Shown: piece after piece, positions 25,035 through 31,585 of the stretch
How the letters are laid out: each line of letters opens with the position of its first letter
How positions within the stretch are numbered: position 1 is the first letter of the stretch
Assembly: GCA_021850605.1 (NCBI GenBank)
Contig: JAJZLQ010000113.1
Location: 1-33,940 of the forward strand
Reading direction: 5' to 3'
Length of the DNA: 33,940 nt
DNA from: Actinomycetes bacterium
Lineage (GTDB): Bacteria > Actinomycetota > Acidimicrobiia > Acidimicrobiales > Acidimicrobiaceae
Notes under the pieces: generated by a model
The model's input: only the letters and a program-made list of their open reading frames with translations
The model's database searches: none
What the model was told of the DNA's origin: nothing
Position numbers and translations under genes: made by a program

Positions 25035-25913
25035 TTGAGGAACTTCTGGAACTTCCTTTTGATCGGGGTTAGCAATGGGCTGGTCTACTCCCTGGTGGCC
25101 TTGGGGATAGTTCTCATCTACCGCTCCACACGGGTTATCAACTTCGCTCTGGCCGCCATGGCCATGTTCTCGACCTTTATCGCTGCAAGCCTGATTGACC
25201 GAAACGTTCCCTACTTCGTGGCCTTCGTGGCCGCCATGGTCTTCGGCTTCCTTCTCGGGGCGGCCACAGAGCGCTTCGTGATGAGGCCGGTGGAGAGCAA
25301 GTCCCCCCTCAACGCGGTCATCGTGGCCATCGGCCTGCTCATCTTCTTGGAGGCGATGGCCGGGGTTATCTGGGGAGCCAAGTTGCGCAACTTTCCGTCG
25401 CACTTCTCCCTGATCGGCCTCAAGATCGGTGGGGCCAGGCTGGCCATCTCCAACTTCGACCTGTTCATCGTGACCGTGGTGGTGGTGCTCCTGCTCGCAC
25501 TCCTGGTGCTCTTCCGTTACACGAAGCTGGGCCTCATGATGCGGGCCAGCGCCTTCGCGCCCGAGGTCGCCAGGCTGCTTGGCGTGCGGGTGGGGCGGAT
25601 GCTCACCCTGGGCTGGGGCCTCGCCTGCGCCGCCGGCGCGGTGGCCGGCCTGCTTGCGGCGCCAAAGGTATTCCTCTTCCCCAACAATATGGACGGTGTG
25701 CTCATCTTCGGCTTCACCGCGGCCATCATCGGCGGGCTCGATTCGCCGGTGGGGGCGTTGGTGGGCGGCCTGCTCACTGGAGTGGCGCTCTCCTTCATCG
25801 GAGGGTACCTCGGATCGGATCTCGAAAACGTCGGGGCCTTTGTGATCCTGGTGGTGGTGCTGATGGCCCGGCCGGAAGGTATCTTCAGCTCGATGTCGGC
25901 AAGGCGGGTCTAG
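25035..25913 (+). CDS. livH: HAAT-family ABC importer permease LivH
   Basis: The 292-residue inner-membrane permease has about eight hydrophobic segments. It opens with NFLLIGVSNGLVYSLVALGIVLIYRSTRVINFA, the conserved LivH start, and later carries MMRASAFAPEVARLLGV, the coupling-helix region facing the ATPases, and FGFTAAIIGGLDSPVGA. TTG 25035 is the only start near the family N-terminus in this frame, with GGGGAAGG as the ribosome site. The livM ATG follows directly after the stop. Confidence 0.88.
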   Translation: MRNFWNFLLIGVSNGLVYSLVALGIVLIYRSTRVINFALAAMAMFSTFIAASLIDRNVPYFVAFVAAMVFGFLLGAATERFVMRPVESKSPLNAVIVAIGLLIFLEAMAGVIWGAKLRNFPSHFSLIGLKIGGARLAISNFDLFIVTVVVVLLLALLVLFRYTKLGLMMRASAFAPEVARLLGVRVGRMLTLGWGLACAAGAVAGLLAAPKVFLFPNNMDGVLIFGFTAAIIGGLDSPVGALVGGLLTGVALSFIGGYLGSDLENVGAFVILVVVLMARPEGIFSSMSARRV

Positions 25914-26996
25914 ATGGAAGAGTCAATGGTGGAAGCCAAGCCGGAGCCCAAGCAGCTACCGGCGGCGCAGCAGCCTCAAGGGCCGCGCAGGCTCTTCGGC
26001 CAGCCGCTGGTCCGGAACGTCATCGTCGGCGTAGTGGCCCTGGTCCTCTTCTATCTGCTTATCGGCCACCTCAGCCAATATCGCATCTACCAGCTCTCCC
26101 AGGTAGGCCCCTATCTCATCGCCCTGGTTGGTCTGTCGGTGCTCACCGGCCAGAACGGGCAGATCTCCCTCGGCCATGGTGCGCTCATGGCCATCGGGGC
26201 ATGGACTCTGACACTGATGCAGCTGCACACGAAGTCCCCCTTGTGGCTGATGCTGATCGCCTCCGCCCTGGTGACCATGGTTTTCGGAGCCCTACTGGGC
26301 CTGGTGGCCGCGCGCCTGCGCGGACCCTACCTGGCAGGCGCCACCCTGGCCCTCGCGCTCGGATTGCCCGACATCACCACCCGATACCAGTCCGTCTTCG
26401 GCGGATACCAGGGGCTGGAGGTCAGCCAGCCCAACGCGCCGTCGTTCCTGGGAGCCGCCGCCACGCCGACGGAGTGGCTGGCCATCATCGAGATGATCTG
26501 CGTGGTGGTAGTGATGATTCTCTTCGCCAACCTCCTGCGTTCACGAGTGGGGCGCAAGTTCCGGGCGGTGCGCGACGACGAGATCGCGACCCAGGTATCG
26601 GGAATCTCCGTCCCACGCACCCAGGTTCTCGCCTTCGCGCTCTCTGCCGCCGCTGCTGGCCTGGGAGGAGGGCTCTTTGCCCTGGTATCGGGGAATGTCT
26701 CCCCGGGGGGATACACCGTGGTGCTCTCGATCTCGCTGCTTGCCGCGATGGTGATCGGCGGGACCGGCACCCTGGCCGGAGCGGTTTGGGGCGCGCTCAT
26801 CATGGTGTACGTTCCCGGATGGGCGACCACCCTCAGCCAGAAGCTCAGCCTGAACCAGTCGGTCTCGGCCAATCTCGCACTGGCGATCTATGGTTTCCTG
26901 CTGGTGGCGATCATCATGGTGGCACCGGTCGGAGTCCAGGGAATCGTGCGCCTGGTCATCTTCAAGATAAGAAACCTCAGAAAGGAGCCGGGCTAG
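25914..26996 (+). CDS. livM: HAAT-family ABC importer permease LivM
   Basis: The 360-residue permease has a charged, Pro/Gln-rich cytosolic N-terminus of about 35 residues, then LivM segments including LVGLSVLTGQNGQISLGHGALMAIGA (the family signature) and RAVRDDEIATQVSGI, the coupling motif. It ends in a basic tail (KIRNLRKEPG). Its ATG abuts the livH stop. A 127-bp gap with several hairpins separates it from livK. Confidence 0.9.
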   Translation: MEESMVEAKPEPKQLPAAQQPQGPRRLFGQPLVRNVIVGVVALVLFYLLIGHLSQYRIYQLSQVGPYLIALVGLSVLTGQNGQISLGHGALMAIGAWTLTLMQLHTKSPLWLMLIASALVTMVFGALLGLVAARLRGPYLAGATLALALGLPDITTRYQSVFGGYQGLEVSQPNAPSFLGAAATPTEWLAIIEMICVVVVMILFANLLRSRVGRKFRAVRDDEIATQVSGISVPRTQVLAFALSAAAAGLGGGLFALVSGNVSPGGYTVVLSISLLAAMVIGGTGTLAGAVWGALIMVYVPGWATTLSQKLSLNQSVSANLALAIYGFLLVAIIMVAPVGVQGIVRLVIFKIRNLRKEPG

Positions 26997-27013
26997 AAAG
27001 AAGAAGTGGTGGC

Positions 27014-27112
27014 TGCCGCAGGGGTGGCGGCACCGCACAGTCGGCGCCGCGGTAGCGGCGCCAAATCAGGGCACGGGGCATTCATGGCCCCGGTCCAGGG
27101 ACCAAATCAGGG
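27014..27112 (+). repeat. Hairpin and direct-repeat cluster between livM and livK
   Basis: The gap contains TGCCGC/GCGGCA (27014-27032), a perfect 8-bp hairpin GGCGCCGC-GGTA-GCGGCGCC (27043-27062), CGGGGC/GCCCCG (27074-27092) and a weak GGTC-CAGG-GACC (27092-27103). The 11-mer CCAAATCAGGG is repeated directly at 27061-27071 and 27102-27112. None has a T-tract, so they may act as mRNA processing or stabilising elements and not as terminators. Confidence 0.55.
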
Positions 27113-27123
27113 GGAAATTATAG

Positions 27124-28473
27124 ATGGGTGAATCCCGTTCTTCACTTAGGCGAGGATTCCGGGTTATTGCGGTGATGGCGGCCTTCAGCCTGGTCGCCGC
27201 GGCATGCGGAAGCTCCTCAAGTACATCGTCGTCGAGTGGCTCGAAGACGAGTGGGTCGGTGGCCAACACCGCCTCGGCTCCGGGCATTACACCGACCAGC
27301 ATTCTGCTTGGATCGCACCAGCCCTTGACCGGGCCGGCTGCGCCGGGCTACTCGGAGATCGGCCCCGCCATCGAGGCCTTCTTCCAATACCTCAATGCCC
27401 ACGGAGGGATCTACGGGCGCAGCGTCACCTTCAAGTACCTGGATGACGGGTATAACCCGGCAAATACGGTGCAGGTGGTACGGAAGCTGGTGCTGCAGGA
27501 CAACGTCTATGCCATCCTGGGTGGCCTGGGCACTCCGACCCACACCGCGGTGGTCAACTTCCTGAACCAGAACAAGGTCCCGGACCTTTTCGTTGCTTCG
27601 GGCTGTAACTGCTGGAATGAGCCGAAGGTGCACCCTTACACCTATGGCTGGGAGCCGGACTACATCATCGAGGGCAAGGTGCTCGGCGCCTACATCAAGG
27701 ACCACTTCGCCGGGATGAAGGTCGGCGTGCTCTACCAGAACGACGACTTCGGTGGCGGCGGCCTGATCGGCATCAAGCAAATGCTGCCGGCCAGTCAGAT
27801 CGTCTCGGCCCAGCCCTACGACCCGACCACGCTGACCAACGGCCTGGGCACCCAGGTCGCGGCGCTGCAGGCAGCCGGAGCCCAGGTGGTGGTGCTCTTC
27901 ACCATCCCCGCGGCCACCGCGCTGGCCCTGCTTTCCATGGCGGTCCTCGGCTACCATCCGACCACGGTGAGTTCCTCGGTCTCCTCCGATCCCACCACCC
28001 TGGCAGGCCTGGTCTCCAACTTCTCCAAGGGGAAGGTCGGGGCTTCCGCGCTGAACGGGCTCTACACACTTGACTATCTGCCCATGTCCAGTGCGACCAG
28101 CGATCCCTGGATCCAGCTCTTCCTGAAGATCCACTCCCAGTACGACTCCAAGGAGCCGGTCGACGGGAACATGGTCTACGGGATGGCGATGGCCTACTAC
28201 TTCACCCTGGCCATGCGGGCTGCCGGCCAGAACCCGACTCGTCAGGATCTGATCAATGCCATCAACAGCCAAGGTGCGACCTGGACGGGCCCGGGGCTGG
28301 TGCCGCTCGGCTACTCGGCGACCCAGCACCTCGGCTTCATGGGAGCCGAAGTGCTTCAGCTGAACGGCGCCGGCGGCGCCAGCGTGGTCAGCCCGGACTA
28401 CGTGACCAACGTGCAAGGGCCGGTGACGACGCATGCCTCGGTGGAGGGTCCGGTGCCTTCCTGGCTCCAGTAA
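27124..28473 (+). CDS. livK: HAAT-family substrate-binding lipoprotein LivK
   Basis: The 449-residue periplasmic-binding protein of the leucine/isoleucine/valine-binding type has a signal with the lipobox-like LVAAAC (Cys28) and a Ser/Thr-rich tether (GSSSSTSSSS). It then shows the type I fold: ILLGSHQPLTGPAAPGYSEIGPAIEAFFQYLN, YLDDGYNPANTVQVVRKLV, YQNDDFGGGGLIGIKQ. Ligands of this family range from branched-chain amino acids to amides, urea and aromatic acids, so the substrate is open. Cysteines in SGCNCWNEP beside the predicted cleft are unusual. AGGGGG lies 9 nt before the ATG. It is the last gene of the liv unit and is followed by a strong terminator. Confidence 0.9.
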   Translation: MGESRSSLRRGFRVIAVMAAFSLVAAACGSSSSTSSSSGSKTSGSVANTASAPGITPTSILLGSHQPLTGPAAPGYSEIGPAIEAFFQYLNAHGGIYGRSVTFKYLDDGYNPANTVQVVRKLVLQDNVYAILGGLGTPTHTAVVNFLNQNKVPDLFVASGCNCWNEPKVHPYTYGWEPDYIIEGKVLGAYIKDHFAGMKVGVLYQNDDFGGGGLIGIKQMLPASQIVSAQPYDPTTLTNGLGTQVAALQAAGAQVVVLFTIPAATALALLSMAVLGYHPTTVSSSVSSDPTTLAGLVSNFSKGKVGASALNGLYTLDYLPMSSATSDPWIQLFLKIHSQYDSKEPVDGNMVYGMAMAYYFTLAMRAAGQNPTRQDLINAINSQGATWTGPGLVPLGYSATQHLGFMGAEVLQLNGAGGASVVSPDYVTNVQGPVTTHASVEGPVPSWLQ

Positions 28474-28499
28474 CCGCTAGCGAGGACGATTAGGCCGTT

Positions 28500-28533
28500 G
28501 GGGGCCGCCGGAGATCCGGCGGCCCCCTTTTTT
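28500..28533 (+). terminator. Rho-independent terminator of the liv operon
   Basis: A perfect 12-bp stem (28500-28511 with 28516-28527) and an AGAT loop are followed by six T (28528-28533). It lies 27 bp after the livK stop, in the right direction, and insulates mca. Confidence 0.97.
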
Positions 28534-28588
28534 GCTTCCACCGGGTTGGAGGCGGAAGCCATAGCGGACTTACTAGGTTCGAACACTT

Positions 28589-29446
28589 ATGGAAAAGCGA
28601 GTGATTCTGTCAGTGCATGCCCACCCCGACGACGAGGCCTCCAAAGGGGCCGCCCTCATTGCCCGCTACAGCGACTCAGGAGTACGCACCGTGCTGGTGA
28701 CCGCTACCGGGGGAGAGGCGGGCGACATCCTCAATCCGGCCATGGACACCCCGGCGGTGCGCGACGACCTGCCCAGGGTGCGGGCCGACGAGCTGGCCGA
28801 GGCGGTGAAGATCATCGGTTACCACCGCGCCGAGATGCTTGGCTATCGTGACTCGGGCATGCCCGAGAGCGAGGCCAACCAGGATCCCGATTGCCTGGCT
28901 CGCGCCGATCTGGACGAGGCTGCCGGAAGGCTGGCCCGTATCATCCTTGAGGAGCGCCCCCAGGTGATGCTGACCTATCCCGAGATCCAGCGCCGCTACC
29001 CCCACCCGGATCACATCCGCGTCTTCGAGGTCTCGATGCGTGCCAGGGAGCTTGCCGCCGATCCGGTGTTCGCGGCGGGAGAGGGGGAGCGGCCTCACCT
29101 GGTTGCAAAGGTCTATTACCACCTTTGGGCTCCGGAGAGAATGCACGCTCTTCACGCCAAATTCCTGGAGCTGGGCAAGGAGTCCCCTTATTCGCCCGAG
29201 TGGCTCGCCAACGCGGAGGCCGACTACGAGGCGACCACAAAGATCGATATCACCGGCTTCCACGCCCGCCGCAGCGCCGCCCTGCGAGCGCACGCCACCC
29301 AGATCGACCCCGAGTCGCGCCACTGGTTCGGGCTCAGCGACGCGGAAGCGGAGGAGGCGTACCCGACCGAGGACCTGTACCTGGCGGTGGCTCCGGAAGG
29401 ATATGTTCCCCAAGGCGTCGAGGAAGACGTTTTCGCCGGCTTGTAG
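28589..29446 (+). CDS. mca: Mycothiol S-conjugate amidase
   Basis: The 285-residue zinc amidase of the LmbE/PIG-L family begins VHAHPDDEASKGAALIARY, where His12 and Asp15 are zinc ligands. GDILNP and the third ligand region YPHPDHIRVFE (His142) follow. The KGAA after HPDDE and the GGEAGDILNP block fit Mca better than the deacetylase MshB. Mca cleaves mycothiol adducts of electrophiles into mercapturic acids for export, which implies a mycothiol-producing actinobacterium. The gene follows the liv terminator. No clear -10 stands at the leaderless distance and no ribosome site is obvious. The palindrome GTTCGAAC upstream is not a LexA box. Confidence 0.85.
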   Translation: MEKRVILSVHAHPDDEASKGAALIARYSDSGVRTVLVTATGGEAGDILNPAMDTPAVRDDLPRVRADELAEAVKIIGYHRAEMLGYRDSGMPESEANQDPDCLARADLDEAAGRLARIILEERPQVMLTYPEIQRRYPHPDHIRVFEVSMRARELAADPVFAAGEGERPHLVAKVYYHLWAPERMHALHAKFLELGKESPYSPEWLANAEADYEATTKIDITGFHARRSAALRAHATQIDPESRHWFGLSDAEAEEAYPTEDLYLAVAPEGYVPQGVEEDVFAGL

Positions 29447-29566
29447 CCCCGGTTCCAAGAAAGAGGGCAGCTTGAGAGACTCAAAGGTGCCATGATTGGA
29501 AGTGAAGATAGCGCGCCAAAGGGGCGCCTAAGCCTGTTGGGTCAGGCTGGCCCAGGAGAGGGAGCA

Positions 29567-29965
29567 TTGAGCAAGTACGCATGGCTTAGCAGCGAATGGT
29601 TCGCCGAGACTTTCAAGATGGCGGCGACGCAGCCGGAGCGCCCAGGCGCGACCGCGCGCATCCAGTACGTCATCGAGGGCGGTCCCTCCGGCGCGATCAA
29701 GTATTACTGGCTGGTGGAGAATGGCAAGTTGACCGAGTCCAAGCTCGGGGAGATCGACGACGCCGAGATCACGCTCACCCAGAGCTACGAGGACGCCATG
29801 AAGATCCAGAAGCTCCAGTTGGACGCGAACGCGGCATTCATGCAGGGCAGGCTGAAGGTGGACGGCAACATCGGCAAGCTGATGTCGCTCCTCCCGGTGA
29901 CCAGCTCGGCGGAGTACCGCCAACTCCAAAAGGAGATCCTCGAGGTCACCGACTTCGGGGAATGA
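29567..29965 (+). CDS. SCP2 sterol-binding-domain protein
   Basis: The protein of about 132 residues is a stand-alone SCP2-like lipid-binding domain. WLSSEWFAETFKMAA is followed by strands ARIQYVIEGG, IKYYWLVENGKL and AEITLTQSYEDAMKIQKLQLDANAAFMQGRLKVDGNIGKLMSLLP. The last part is the conserved SCP2 hydrophobic-ligand motif. Such proteins bind acyl chains or sterols, and the ligand here is unknown. TTG at 29567 has AGGAGAGGG at good spacing and is preferred. An in-frame ATG at 29492 would add 25 low-complexity residues. It follows mca by about 120 bp and ends before a bidirectional terminator. Confidence 0.8.
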   Translation: MSKYAWLSSEWFAETFKMAATQPERPGATARIQYVIEGGPSGAIKYYWLVENGKLTESKLGEIDDAEITLTQSYEDAMKIQKLQLDANAAFMQGRLKVDGNIGKLMSLLPVTSSAEYRQLQKEILEVTDFGE

Positions 29966-29992
29966 GGATCCGCCGGAAACCCGGCAAAGGAA

Positions 29993-30019
29993 GGGGCCCG
30001 GCGTTTTGCGCCGGGCCCC
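29993..30019. terminator. Bidirectional hairpin terminator between the SCP2 gene and tatA
   Basis: A perfect 11-bp stem (29993-30003 with 30009-30019) has a TTTTG loop. It lies between two convergent genes, 27 bp after the SCP2-gene stop and about 40 bp from the tatA stop. The flanks are only moderately T-rich on either strand (TCACATTT on plus, TTCCTTT on minus), so termination may be partial. Confidence 0.85.
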
Positions 30020-30059
30020 TCACATTTAGTTGGTTAATTGGCGTTTCGAGCCGCGGGGC

Positions 30060-30275
30060 TCAGGATTGAGCTTGATCCTTGGACTCGTTGTTAGTGTCCT
30101 TGGTTTCGGTGGCGGCGTCCTTGCTCTGCGCCGCGCCGTCCTTCAAGCCCTTCTCGAACTCACCCTTGGCCTGGCCGACCGAGCGTGCGATCTTGGGGAG
30201 GCGAGAGGCACCGAAGACGACGACGATGACAACGACGAGGATGAGCATGTCCTGCCCGAGCAGTTCGGCAAACAC
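30060..30275 (-). CDS. tatA: Twin-arginine translocase subunit TatA
   Basis: The 71-residue membrane protein has an N-terminal helix DMLILVVVIVVVFG followed by the TatA hinge and amphipathic helix ASRLPKIARSVGQAKGEFEKGLKDG. The FG-x-x-[KR]LP pattern is diagnostic. A short polar, Lys/Asp/Gln-rich tail follows. TatA forms the protein-conducting part of the Tat pathway for folded proteins. The start is GTG at 30275 with AAGGGCGG upstream. TatB and TatC are not in the window. TatE or TatB identity is possible, but the length and the lack of a long C-terminal domain favour TatA. Confidence 0.9.
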   Translation of the reverse strand: MFAELLGQDMLILVVVIVVVFGASRLPKIARSVGQAKGEFEKGLKDGAAQSKDAATETKDTNNESKDQAQS

Positions 30276-30357
30276 GGCTACCGCCCTTCAAAAGCGCAGG
30301 GGCCAATTCTCCCCTTTTCTCAGGCCATTCTAGCCCTGTCGGCGCGCGAGCGCACTT

Positions 30358-31221
30358 CTAGCCCGCCAGTGCGGATTGGACCTGCTTGAGCTCGCGATAG
30401 CCGATCGTGGTGATCTTGTGGTCCGCCAGCATCTCGCGTGCCAGGGTCGAGGTTAGGAAGAGGTGCGCGCGGGCGAAGCGCTCCCATCCTTGGGGATACA
30501 GCGCGCCGAGCTCTTCGGAGGCGGCGGCGGGGCGGAAAGATATCTCGCTGACCCCCGGAGGGAGCGAGGCGAGGGTCTGATCGAAGGCCCGTTCATCGAC
30601 GAATTGCGACGTGGGACCGGAGTCAAAGGAGCATATCTGCCCGCCGGGGGATACCACCCCCGCATCCGCGGCAAGCTCGGCGGCAGGGAAGACGGCTGTG
30701 GCCGGATCGTCGCCCACCGGTACCCGTACCGGTAGCCCGAATTCCAGTGCGACGTCGATGAGCACGTCGAAGAATTCCGGGCGCAGAGTCAGAGCCTGGG
30801 CTTCGGAGGCGAGGTGCGATGGGTCGAAGCCGTAGAAGACCGCCCGTTCCACCTGGGCCCGGCACTCGCGGCGCACCTCGGCAGTGTCCGCATGCTCCCA
30901 GAACTCCTCCAGCGTGCCGGGAAGCTCGCCCGCGCCATCAACCAAGGTGGGGGACTGGGTCAGTGGCGCCATCCGGAAGATTTCATGATCGGAAGTGAAC
31001 ACCAGGCCGACCCCGATGTCCTCGCCGTGGTAGAGGGAACTCACCTCTCGCGACCAGGGGCCGTTGGCGATCAACCTGGCCGTGGTGGCGATCCCGTTGC
31101 TCATGGCTTCGAAGGCAGCGATGTTGTGCGAATGGGAGAATCCGAGCGAGTCGCAGGAGATGATGCAAAGCTTGGCGTCTTCCGGATGCCCCAGCTTGCT
31201 GAGCAGTTCGCCGGTTTGCAA
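30358..31221 (-). CDS. YdjC/ChbG-family deacetylase homologue lacking the metal site
   Basis: The 287-residue protein follows the YdjC/ChbG carbohydrate deacetylase fold from end to end: SHSHNIAAFEAMSNGIATTARLIANGPW, FWEHADTAEVRRECRAQVERA and LRPEFFDVLIDVALEFGLPVRV. All three metal-ligand positions are changed. The usual ADD or CDD reads Cys23-Asp24-Ser25. The His of G-[VL]-H-L-T is Val74 (GLVFTSDHE). The HxDSH-type His is Glu140 (PSHLASEAQ). The frame is intact, so this looks like a functional pseudo-enzyme rather than a decayed gene. The role is unknown. The start is TTG at 31221 with GGGGAAGGG before it. It lies 69 bp downstream of the SOS small ORF on the same strand and might be co-transcribed with it. 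Confidence 0.78.
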   Translation of the reverse strand: MQTGELLSKLGHPEDAKLCIISCDSLGFSHSHNIAAFEAMSNGIATTARLIANGPWSREVSSLYHGEDIGVGLVFTSDHEIFRMAPLTQSPTLVDGAGELPGTLEEFWEHADTAEVRRECRAQVERAVFYGFDPSHLASEAQALTLRPEFFDVLIDVALEFGLPVRVPVGDDPATAVFPAAELAADAGVVSPGGQICSFDSGPTSQFVDERAFDQTLASLPPGVSEISFRPAAASEELGALYPQGWERFARAHLFLTSTLAREMLADHKITTIGYRELKQVQSALAG

Positions 31222-31290
31222 GTGCGCCCTTCCCCTCTAGGTGCTGGCGAACTAAACGCTAGTCGCCGCTCCTGGCGCCGAGGTCTCTCG

Positions 31291-31473
31291 TCAGCCGTTG
31301 TGGGCTGCAGTCAGCCTCCGTCCACGGCGCGGCTGACCTTGGGCGGAAAGCAGCTGCTGACGGGCGAGGGTGACCTGCCTGAGGCCGATGCGGCGCGTGC
31401 GTTCGTCGAGCTTCCAGCTCGGCTTGGCTCCTGTGTACCCGTCGTCCTCGATCAGTGGCAACTGGTTTGTCAT
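31291..31473 (-). CDS. Small SOS-controlled protein with a clamp-binding-like N-terminus
   Basis: The 60-residue ORF begins MTNQLPLIEDDG. QLPLI at residues 4-8 resembles the bacterial sliding-clamp pentapeptide (QL[SDP]LF; mycobacterial ImuB uses QLPLW). A short linker leads to WKLDERTRRIGLRQVTLARQQLL, a strongly amphipathic basic helix, and an Arg-rich tail. I recall similar small actinobacterial ORFs pairing a QL-x-L-F start with a W-[RK]-LD-x-x-TR helix, but cannot name a family. A LexA-type palindrome and a -10 CATAAT 7 nt before ATG 31473 support expression under SOS control. GTG 31479 is a less likely start. No Shine-Dalgarno sequence is seen. Function is not known. The clamp link is inference. 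Confidence 0.6.
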   Translation of the reverse strand: MTNQLPLIEDDGYTGAKPSWKLDERTRRIGLRQVTLARQQLLSAQGQPRRGRRLTAAHNG

Positions 31474-31480
31474 AGCCACA

Positions 31481-31530
31481 ATTATGCCGCGCTACTGTGA
31501 CAATGCATCGAACAAGCGTTCGATGCATTG
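31481..31530 (-). promoter_or_regulatory. Third LexA-type operator with a leaderless promoter
   Basis: Perfect 13-base arms, CAATGCATCGAAC and GTTCGATGCATTG, flank the 4-base centre AAGC (31501-31530). The core GAAC-AAGC-GTTC with TCGAAC/GTTCGA ends fits the actinobacterial SOS box. On the minus strand a -10 CATAAT (31486-31481) lies 7 nt before ATG 31473. The palindrome covers the -35 region and not the -35/-10 spacer, unlike the other two boxes. Confidence 0.75.
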
Positions 31531-31585
31531 CTGCGGCTCCCTAATTATCGCCCTATGGCTTTCCTGGGGCGGGGATCCGCGGGAC

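Noticed and set aside
28577-28584. GTTCGAAC palindrome just before mca as a possible SOS box
   Set aside because: The half-sites are in the wrong order with no 4-bp centre. LexA boxes here are GAAC-N4-GTTC.
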